64,000 nucleotides of DNA from contig NZ_LAZU01000044.1 of NCBI RefSeq assembly GCF_000987955.1, positions 1 to 64,000 on the forward strand, in the 5' to 3' direction. Below the pieces are notes generated by a model. The model was not told the DNA's origin. It did no database searches and worked only from the letters and a program-made list of their open reading frames with translations. Both the position numbers and the translations under genes were made by a program. This DNA is from Paenibacillus sp. DMB20 (GTDB lineage: Bacteria > Bacillota > Bacilli > Paenibacillales > Paenibacillaceae). Shown one piece after another: positions 57,307 to 64,000 of this stretch; the first letter of the stretch is position 1, and each line of letters opens with the position of its first letter.

Positions 57307-58552
57307 TTAAAACCATTCTTCTTTAACAACGTCGTCCGAAATCGACCGGGAATCGAGATCCATTGTCATCTCCGGCGTGGCGATTAAGGTTTCCGTCCGC
57401 TCCACTGCCGAAAGGATCAAGTCGGCCAGACCCGGAAGCGTTTTTTCCACTTTATCGACAATCCGGAGGTTTGGATTCGTCGTCGGCGATTTCGGCACAA
57501 ACAACGTACAGCAATCCTCGTAAGGAAGGATGGACGTTTCGTAGGTACCGATCGTTTTTGCCAGATCAATGATATCATTTTTATCCGTCGTAATAAGCGG
57601 GCGCAAGATCGGAAGATCCGTTGCCTTGCCGATAACGTTCATGCTCGGGAGCGTTTGGCTGGCTACCTGGCCCAGACTGTCACCGGTCACGATGGCGAGC
57701 GCTCCCTCCCTTTCGGCCAGCATCGTGGTGATGCGGAGCATGGCCCGGCGCATGAACGTAATCATCAGGTTATCCTGTCCTATCCCGGCAAAAGACGTTT
57801 GAATCTCGGTAAACGGTACCAGATGAAGCTTGATCTTTCCTGCATAGCCCGACAAAATCTTCGTAAGTTCAATGACCTTTTCCTTTGCCAGCTGGCTGGT
57901 GTACGGATAACTGTAAAAGTGAACGCATTCGATTTCGAGCCCTCTGCGCATCGCCAAAAAAGCGGCAACCGGGCTGTCGATTCCCCCGGATAGCAGAAGC
58001 ATCGCCTTACCGTTGGTCCCCAGCGGAAACCCTCCTGCCGCTTCGATGACATCATAAAAAAGATAGGTCCGGTTTTCGCGGATTTCCACGCGAAGCTCGA
58101 TGTCGGGATGTTTGACTTGAACTTTGAGCTTCGGATATGCCCTAAGCAGCGGAGATCCGATCAGATGGTTCATTTCCTGGGAAGAGTGCGGGAATTCCTT
58201 CCATACCCTCCTCGCATTTACCTTGAACGTCGTTTCTCCCGGGAGCTCGGACTGGCCTAAAAATTCAAGCGCTGTGTTAACAATCGGCTCCAAATCCGAT
58301 GCGCACACGCGAACCGGGCTGATGGATACGATGCCAAACACCTTTTTTTAGAACTTCGGTCAAGGCTTCGGCCGGTTCCCCGTTGAGATCAATATAAATC
58401 CTTCCATACTCTTTCAATATTTTGGCCTTAGGAAAAGCTTTCAGCAAAGCCCTGACGTGCATAAGCACGCTTTTCTCAAAACGGCTGCGGTTTTTGCCTT
58501 TCAGCGTAAATTCTCCAAAGCGGAGAAGAAGCATATCGTAGGTTATCTTCAA
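57307..58552 (-). CDS. thiI: tRNA uracil 4-sulfurtransferase ThiI; one homopolymer frame break
   Basis: Introduces 4-thiouridine into tRNA and can serve thiazole synthesis. About 414 residues: N-terminal ferredoxin-like and THUMP domains (about 1-165), PP-loop ATP pyrophosphatase LLLSGGIDSPVAAFLAMRRG, and LYEDCCTLFVPKSPTTNP. No rhodanese domain, as in Bacillus. The break at 58343-58349 is repaired by one base (VLKKVFGIVSISPVRV). TTG start (58552) overlaps the desulfurase stop, and GGGGGAG lies upstream, implying coupling. Confidence 0.94.
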
Positions 58553-59709
58553 GTGGTCTCCCCCCTCTTGGCAGTTAAGGGACGAAGACTGAGGGCTGCC
58601 TGTTGAAGCGCGTCGCAAAGTCGGGCAACATCCTCTTCGGTATGCTCCCAGCCCAAGCTGATGCGGATTCCGCTCGAGGAAATCCCCTTCTCCTTGCCCA
58701 TAAAGGTCAGCACGCGGCTTGGCTCGCTTGTCTTTGAAGAACAGGCTGACTTGGTCGATACCAAAAAACCAAGTTCTTCCAAAGCATGGACAAGCACCTC
58801 AGGCTTCAATCCCGGATACGAAAAATGAATGATATGAGGAGCTCCCGACTCGCTGCTGTTCAGCAGAAACTCCGGCATTCTGCGAATCTGCTCCAGGAGC
58901 ATGGCGCGCAGCTTGCTTATTTTATCATAAAAGGCCTTCTGCCGCTCGCTCGCGAGTCTCATCGCTTTTGCCACAGCCGCTGCGGCGGCCACATTCTCCG
59001 TACCGGCCCGATGGCCGCTTTCCTGGGTCCCCCCGGCCAACAGCGGGAACAGGTCAACGCCTTGTTTGACATACATAATCCCGGCGCCCTTGGGTCCTTT
59101 GAATTTATGCGCCGACAGCGTATATAAATCAGCCTTCCAGGATTTCAAGTCAACCGGCAGTTTTCCGAAACCCTGGACGCCGTCAATATGAAATAATGTT
59201 CTGACGTTTTTCTCTTTGATGTATCGACCAATTTCCCGAACCGGCTGAACGGCTCCGGTTTCATTGTTCACGTGCATGACGCTGACCAGAACCGTATCCT
59301 TTCTGACCTCCCGGGCCAGAACGGCCGGATCGACGACGCCATTGCCGTCAACAGGGACATAGGTTACCTCCCACCCGAAGCCTTCCAGCTGTTTGAAGTT
59401 TTCATACACGGACGGATGCTCCGTCCCGGTCGTAATAAGATGCCGTCCGCGTGATCTGTACTGCAGTGCCGCTCCCTTGATGGCCATGTTGTTTCCTTCC
59501 GTTGCCCCTGAGGTAAACACAATTTCCGACGGTGATACGGACAGGGCCTCGGCACACACTTCCCTAGCCTTTTTCAGCAGTTTGGCGGCATCCTCCCCTG
59601 CCCGGTGAAGGGCCGAGGGATTTCCGTAATGCTTGTTCATGATTTCAGCCATGGTTTCCACGACTTCCCTGTAAGGCGGGGTTGTAGCTGCATGATCGAA
59701 ATACAGCAT
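58549..59709 (-). CDS. Cysteine desulfurase (NifS/IscS family), ThiI partner
   Basis: PLP enzyme releasing sulfur from cysteine. About 386 residues; LYFDHAATTPPYREVVETM start, FTSGATEGNNMAIKG, PLP-lysine block LYTLSAHKFKGPKGAGIMYV, HRAGTENVAAAAA, and the active cysteine in STKSACSSK. The gene overlaps thiI, so it is most likely the dedicated sulfur donor (NifZ-like in Bacillus). ATG at 59709 chosen; a GTG three codons upstream is too close to GAGGAG. Confidence 0.94.
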   Translation of the reverse strand: MLYFDHAATTPPYREVVETMAEIMNKHYGNPSALHRAGEDAAKLLKKAREVCAEALSVSPSEIVFTSGATEGNNMAIKGAALQYRSRGRHLITTGTEHPSVYENFKQLEGFGWEVTYVPVDGNGVVDPAVLAREVRKDTVLVSVMHVNNETGAVQPVREIGRYIKEKNVRTLFHIDGVQGFGKLPVDLKSWKADLYTLSAHKFKGPKGAGIMYVKQGVDLFPLLAGGTQESGHRAGTENVAAAAAVAKAMRLASERQKAFYDKISKLRAMLLEQIRRMPEFLLNSSESGAPHIIHFSYPGLKPEVLVHALEELGFLVSTKSACSSKTSEPSRVLTFMGKEKGISSSGIRISLGWEHTEEDVARLCDALQQAALSLRPLTAKRGETT

Positions 59710-59825
59710 TTCTAACACGTCTCCTCTCGTTCAACGCAAAAAGATCAAACGGATCTTTTGTCCAGAGGCCTCAGCCTGCCGCAAACTCCCCGTTTGACCT
59801 TTCATGGCGTTTATTTTTTTAAAGG

Positions 59826-60611
59826 TTAAACTTCATATTTAGAACGTGCAGTCAAGACTTTGCGTATATAGGACTGCGTCTCGGCCGGAAGCATGTCCGC
59901 CTTGGCAAGCAGTTCGGCATCGCTGGTTACGCCCAGCCGTAAAACGCGGGATGGGCCGGCATTATAGGCGGCAAGGGCCATAGCGACCTCTCCGCCGAAT
60001 TTCTTAAGCTGATACGATAAGTACTTCGTTCCGCCCTCTATATTTTGCACGGGATCAAATGAATCGGCAACGCCGAGCCCCCGGGCCGTTCCGTCCATCA
60101 GCTGCATCAGTCCCTTGGCTCCGGCCGAAGAAACGGCATAAGGATTAAAGGATGACTCCGTGTCGATGACCGCTTTAATCAAAGCTGCCGGTACTCCGTA
60201 TTTTTCCCCGGCTGACGCAATTAAATCCTCAAATGATGTATTTATCGAATCAGTCGTTTGGCGAGCGGTTTGAGCCGGCTCCCCTGGAGCCAACGATTCC
60301 GTCCGAAAAGTTACGGCGGAGCCGCCTTCGCTGTCATCGACTGCCCCAAGCTGCTGCCATAGCAAGCCGTCTTCCCAGGTCACGCCCGGTGCAAGCCTCA
60401 CCGTGGTTCCTTCTGACACGGGAGCTCCGCCGTTCATGAAGTTGCTTAAAACGCTGCCGAAGTCGCTGCCACTTCCCTGCGCTTCCGAACTATCCCTCAG
60501 ACCCGCCGGACTGCCGGTAATCGGGCGCTGCGGTTCCACCGTACTTCTCGCCGCTGCCGGATCGATTTGCATGTCATTCATCACATCTTCCTTTAAGGTT
60601 TCAATTTCCAT
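59826..60611 (-). CDS. Lytic transglycosylase domain protein (SLT family)
   Basis: 261 residues. C-terminal SLT domain (about 130-240): SAGEKYGVPAALIKAVIDTESSFNPYAVSSAGAKGLMQLM with the catalytic glutamate at ES, followed by GTKYLSYQLKKFGGEVAMALAAYNAGPSRV. The N-terminal ~120 residues are low complexity. No signal peptide is visible, which is common in YjbJ-type homologues exported by other means. ATG with AAAGGA upstream; an internal ATG at MNDMQ is an alternative. Confidence 0.88.
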   Translation of the reverse strand: MEIETLKEDVMNDMQIDPAAARSTVEPQRPITGSPAGLRDSSEAQGSGSDFGSVLSNFMNGGAPVSEGTTVRLAPGVTWEDGLLWQQLGAVDDSEGGSAVTFRTESLAPGEPAQTARQTTDSINTSFEDLIASAGEKYGVPAALIKAVIDTESSFNPYAVSSAGAKGLMQLMDGTARGLGVADSFDPVQNIEGGTKYLSYQLKKFGGEVAMALAAYNAGPSRVLRLGVTSDAELLAKADMLPAETQSYIRKVLTARSKYEV

Positions 60612-60649
60612 TTTACATCCTTTCCGGACAATCGGCTATACCCTTTCGA

Positions 60650-60692
60650 CAAAAAAAACAGGCGACCCACCCATGCGGTGAATCGCCTGTTG
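60650..60692 (-). terminator. Terminator downstream of the small membrane-protein gene
   Basis: Minus strand AACAGGCGA, 16-17 base loop, TCGCCTGTT then eight T. Confidence 0.88.
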
Positions 60693-60714
60693 AACTGCAT
60701 ATTCTTTAAACCCT

Positions 60715-61104
60715 CTATCTGGCAAAAGGAATCAGCACAAAATAACTGATTGTGGCCAGAATCCCCAAGCCGATTGACCAGGCGCCCAGAGTACGGCTGC
60801 CTTGGGTATAAGCATAATAGCCCGTCACGGCTGCTATGGGTCCCAAGATTACGGACCACATGAATAATGCCGCAATACCCAGTATCAGTCCCACATATCC
60901 TGCCACGCGTCCGGTTGAGCCTTCGGCGCTTTCATCCCGCTTCCTATCGTTTCCTTTATCCCGGACTGGCGCCGTAACCGGAACGGAGGGAGTAATCTCC
61001 GCAGCGAACTCCTCCTGCTGATCTTTTCTTGGGTAGTCCACGCGGCTGCGTTTCGTATCCACCACTTTGAACTTGTTCTTGCTGCGGTGTTTGTCCTTAT
61101 TCAT
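60715..61104 (-). CDS. Small two-helix membrane protein (DUF4190-like)
   Basis: 129 residues: a basic/hydrophilic N-terminal half (about 1-68) and two glycine-rich membrane segments (GYVGLILGIAALFMWSVILGPIAAVTGYYAYTQG and LGAWSIGLGILATISYFVLIPFA), a layout like DUF4190 proteins. ATG with GAGGAGG eight bases upstream, terminator downstream, so a real gene. Function unknown. Confidence 0.75.
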   Translation of the reverse strand: MNKDKHRSKNKFKVVDTKRSRVDYPRKDQQEEFAAEITPSVPVTAPVRDKGNDRKRDESAEGSTGRVAGYVGLILGIAALFMWSVILGPIAAVTGYYAYTQGSRTLGAWSIGLGILATISYFVLIPFAR

Positions 61105-61143
61105 GCTGCCACCTCCTCTGTGATGAAAACAGATACGAAAGTA

Positions 61144-61371
61144 TTACGCTTCTTTCGGCTTGAATGTTAGACAACAAGTTGCAGAGGATGTCTTTGCGGA
61201 ATCGCGATGGTTCTTGACAAAACCTTCGTCGGCAAATTCATCGCCAAGGTGAATGTTCGAGTGACGGTCGATTTCAATCATAATCATATCGGCGCGGCAT
61301 ACATTTTGTTCTCCCCAGTAGTGACAGTTGCTTACGCTGCATTTAACGTATGGTTTGGCTTCGTTGGCCAT
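61144..61371 (-). CDS. DUF1540 domain protein
   Basis: 75 residues with cysteine pattern VKCSVSNCHYWGEQNVCRADMI and a C-terminal SATCCLTF, typical of the small DUF1540 proteins abundant in Bacillales and Clostridia, often spore-associated. ATG with GAGGTG eight bases upstream. Confidence 0.85.
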   Translation of the reverse strand: MANEAKPYVKCSVSNCHYWGEQNVCRADMIMIEIDRHSNIHLGDEFADEGFVKNHRDSAKTSSATCCLTFKPKEA

Positions 61372-61451
61372 TTGGAATCACCTCGTACACATTTTCTCCT
61401 TACCCGAGCGGGTGTATTCACGTTTCTTGCTGTCATTTGGTGTTAAACGCT

Positions 61452-61483
61452 GAAAAAAAAAGAGATGCCGCCGGCATCTCTTC
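61452..61483 (-). terminator. Terminator of ypuI
   Basis: Perfect palindrome AGAGATGCCGCCGGCATCTCT followed by nine T on the minus strand. Confidence 0.92.
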
Positions 61484-61512
61484 GTATCGTAACGATATTC
61501 AGTTTATCGGCT

Positions 61513-62019
61513 TTATGCGTGTTTTCTTTCCGCCTGCATGCGGCGTTCCGTTAAATAATCACTTTCATAGTAAGCAAGGTCGTCACGAAGCTCTTCGTAA
61601 ATTTTTGTAATGTTCAGAATGACGTCTCTTGCCGGGCGTACCGGCTTTTTGCGGAAGCGGATAGCATCCTGCCCCGTGTAGGCGTAGCGTCCGTCCTCGG
61701 AATAGCTTTCATTCTTAGGGTAAAAGAAACTGTTTACGCAGCGGTGATACACATTGTACAATGCTTTTTCCGCAAAATCGGCATCGAAATTGGGACGCCG
61801 CTGGACGATGCCCAGCTTCTCGTAGGAAACCTCGGAAAAAGCAAGCAGGTGCCGGAGATCCGAAAGGAATCCTTTGTAAAAATGAACGGTCTCTTCATCC
61901 TGTTCTGCGGTAAGTTGAGGCAGGGCATGTTCGTTAAGAAAAGTTTCCAGGATGGCGATCGCGGATTTCAGTTTATCCCTTGTCTCCGCACACAGATTCT
62001 GAAGATTGTCAGCTGGCAT
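61513..62019 (-). CDS. ypuI: YpuI/DUF3907 family protein
   Basis: 168 residues, soluble, mostly helical, with FYKGFLSDLRHLLAFSEVSYEKLG, LYNVYHRCVNSFFYPKNESYSEDGRYAYTGQDAIRFR and ending in TERRMQAERKHA; this matches the YpuI family. ATG with GGGGGAG upstream. Function unknown. Confidence 0.82.
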   Translation of the reverse strand: MPADNLQNLCAETRDKLKSAIAILETFLNEHALPQLTAEQDEETVHFYKGFLSDLRHLLAFSEVSYEKLGIVQRRPNFDADFAEKALYNVYHRCVNSFFYPKNESYSEDGRYAYTGQDAIRFRKKPVRPARDVILNITKIYEELRDDLAYYESDYLTERRMQAERKHA

Positions 62020-62418
62020 TACGGTTGCTCCCCCTTAAACGTTACTGGCCTTCCAAGAGTAATTCCTCGGCCAATATTATGTACTATCCTATCACAAATG
62101 ACCTCTTTTCGAAATCCCTTATGAATGCACTTACAAGGATTTTTTTAGAGTCCGGAGAGAGACAATGGAAGGCGGCGTTTCCCTGTTCCGGAAGAAGACT
62201 TGCCCTGCTTGAAAGGGCTGTGAAAGGGCTGTTTGCCCTACTCAAAAGTTTTATAATCCCTCCTTGCCAAAACGACGCATAAAAAACTGCGGCTCTCCCA
62301 ACGCTATGAGTACGCGTTTCCAAAAAAGTCGGGTTTTCAGCGCCGAGAAGACCCGCTAAAGGTAATTCGACATCGGTTCCGGCTTTCGTTTAAAGACCAT
62401 TTGTAAGGAGAATGAATA

Positions 62419-64000
62419 ATGAACTCACGCCGTTTGTGGACGATCCTGGGCACGGCCTTCATTCTTGGTTTGGTCGTCGTTTTTACTGATGATTCCCGAC
62501 CCCAACCGTCAGAAGCAGGCTGCAAGAACCAGCCCCAATCCCCTCCCCCCTAGACAAGAGAAAACCGTTAAGCTTGCGGCTCTGGACGGCGACCTGAACG
62601 CCACCGACAACCTGAGCCGGATGGATGCCAAACAGCATCTTCAAGCCATGCTGAATGACGACAAGCTGCGAACGCCGCAGCGCGTAAAGGAATATGTTCG
62701 AAGACATCAGCGTTCCCATAACCACTTCGAGAAGATCATCTGGTTTGATCTGGCCTCAAAGCGAAAAACGGAACTGAACGCCAGCCCCCAGGAATGGCAT
62801 AAAAAAAGATAAACAGCTCATTGCCCAATATGTGCGGAGGGCCGAGTTTGAGCTGAAACGGGGAAAATCCTATGCCTCTCCCCAATTTTCGGCTGACGGA
62901 AATCCTTGCTTTATCATCGCCGAGCTCTCCCCTGACGGAAAGTATGGCGCAGCCGCCCTGGTTAACCAAAAAGTGCTGGCGCAGGTGAAAAATCACCAGA
63001 AAAAGAATCTGCGGCTGATACCGTATCCGAAAGAAGGAAAGTTTAAAGTTGAATCCGTGCACAGCGACACGCTTCGGGATTTAACGGTAAGAACCGGCCA
63101 TGACAACGAAAAGGCAAGCCATTTTTACGAAAACGAAATTGTAATCCGGTTTCAACGGCAGCCGACGCGGCAGGAATTGGTTCAAATATCAAGGGAAATT
63201 TCTGCCCAGGCTCCCCGCAAGCTCGGATATGCTTATATTTTCCGCTCGGACCAAATGGATTTCAAACGGCTTCATGCTTACTTCACCCAAAAATGGAGCC
63301 CGGTATACGCCGAGCCGCATTATATGTACTTGACCAACGGATTTGGTTTGGGAACCCTTGAAAATGATGGAGGAAACGATGAATCCGTTGCGGAGAAAGC
63401 CAATATTCCCAATGATCTCCTCTTCTCGCGATACCAATGGAATTTGCCGGCCATTGAAACGAACCGCGGCTGGAATTTATCCAAAGGCAGCGAGGAAGTC
63501 GTTATTGCCGTGGTTGACACCGGCGTTGACCTGAGACATACCGATTTGGAAGGACAGCTAGTACCCGGTTACAATGTCGTCAATCCCGATAGCGATCCTT
63601 CGGACGATGTTGGCCACGGGACGCATGTCGCCGGCATTATCGGAGCCCTTGTGAACAACGGCGAAGGTGTGGCGGGAATGAGCTGGTACAACAAAATCAT
63701 GCCGGTCAAGGCGCTGGACGCAAGCGGCTCCGGGACAACCTACGCCGTAGCTGAAGGGATTATCTGGGCCACGGATCGAGGAGCCAAAGTAATTAATATG
63801 AGCCTTGGGAATTATGCCGATTCCCAGTTTCTTCACGATGCCGTCAAGTATGCTTATGACCGTGACGTTCTGCTCGTTGCAGCGTCCGGAAACGATAATA
63901 CGGAGCGTCCGGGGTATCCTGCCGCTTATCCCGAAGTATTGGCCGTCGGAGCCACCAATCAGGACATGAGCCGGGCTGAATACTCCAATTACGGAGATTA
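62419..64000 (+). CDS. S8-family (subtilisin-like) serine peptidase, partial; two homopolymer frame breaks
   Basis: Runs off the right edge. ATG at 62419 with AAGGAG eight bases upstream. N-terminal signal anchor (about 5-25), a long propeptide-like region (about 30-330), then the S8 domain: VIAVVDTGVDLRHTDLEG (catalytic aspartate), DVGHGTHVAGIIG (histidine), and VLLVAASGNDNTERPGYPAAYP, the oxyanion-hole asparagine; the serine lies beyond the window. Breaks at 62480-62484 (repaired: VVVLLMIPDPNRQKQA) and 62801-62807 (HKKDKQLIAQYVRRAE). The 62020-62418 stretch before it holds a GAAAGGGCTGT direct repeat (about 62212) but no clear promoter. Confidence 0.88.

Noticed and set aside
3608-64000. 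Calling ileS, pbpB, murD, mraZ, ftsL, oppB and others pseudogenes or split genes
   Set aside because: All breaks are single extra bases in homopolymers in otherwise perfect, mostly essential genes with intact ribosome sites, operators and terminators.
1-64000. Prophage, defence island, secondary-metabolite cluster or tRNA genes
   Set aside because: Every gene-sized region is explained by core division, wall, sporulation, transport or small conserved genes; no such systems are visible.

Overview
This 64 kb window is chromosomal DNA from an endospore-forming, low-to-medium GC Gram-positive bacterium, most probably Paenibacillus or a close relative. The evidence is the complete cell-wall/division (dcw) cluster with sporulation members (spoVD, spoVE, spoIIGA, sigE, sigG), sporulation-type regulators (YteA family, RsfA family), bacillithiol synthesis (bshC), a MurE with the meso-diaminopimelate motif, an ileS T-box leader, and frequent TTG/GTG starts with strong AGGAGG-type ribosome sites. 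Nearly all genes lie on the minus strand. No tRNA, rRNA, CRISPR array, prophage or complete insertion sequence was seen; a truncated IS110-type transposase runs off the left edge.

Layout, left to right. (1) 1-7,100: transposase remnant, tandem terminators, RluD-type pseudouridine synthase, lspA, a divergent yteA-like gene, a DUF5665 gene, and ileS behind a T-box leader. (2) 7,101-11,263: divIVA, ylmH, ylmG, sepF, ylmE, pgeF (ylmD), ylmC. (3) 11,423-14,750: sigG, sigE and spoIIGA, with a 590 bp gap between spoIIGA and sigE that holds a tandem hairpin array and a second palindrome family. (4) 14,903-34,585: ftsZ, ftsA, divIB, murA, murB, murG, spoVE, murD, mraY, murF, murE, spoVD, pbpB, ftsL, rsmH, mraZ (transcribed right to left, so mraZ is first). 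(5) 34,920-46,060: ahcY, bshC, an oppABCDF oligopeptide transporter, a DUF3397 gene, panE and an rsfA-like gene. (6) 46,400-64,000: DUF2627, a secreted coiled-coil protein, an orphan solute-binding protein, phoH, a small unknown, an LCP protein, ylaH, typA, a membrane protein, two divergent TerC-family genes, thiI with its cysteine desulfurase, a lytic transglycosylase, small membrane/DUF1540/YpuI genes, and the start of a subtilisin-family protease.

The window is functionally coherent. Peptidoglycan precursor synthesis (MurA, B, C-less set D, E, F, MraY, MurG), septal synthases (SpoVE, PBP2B, SpoVD), the divisome (FtsZ, FtsA, DivIB, FtsL, SepF, DivIVA) and the early-to-late sporulation sigma cascade (Spo0A-like promoter, SpoIIGA, SigE, then a sigma-F-like promoter and SigG) are adjacent.

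The most striking window-wide observation is technical. About 27 genes' reading-frame breaks fall at homopolymer runs, and every one is repaired by removing exactly one base. They hit essential genes (ileS three times, pbpB four times, ftsL, mraZ, murD). I therefore annotate these as single intact genes spanning the break, and treat the breaks as probable homopolymer over-calls rather than pseudogenes. The most interesting biological signals are the hairpin tandem array inside the spoIIG operon, the 10-bp-phased GTGG repeats before mraZ, and a secreted protein that looks like a PcsB/CwlO-type coiled coil without a peptidase domain.
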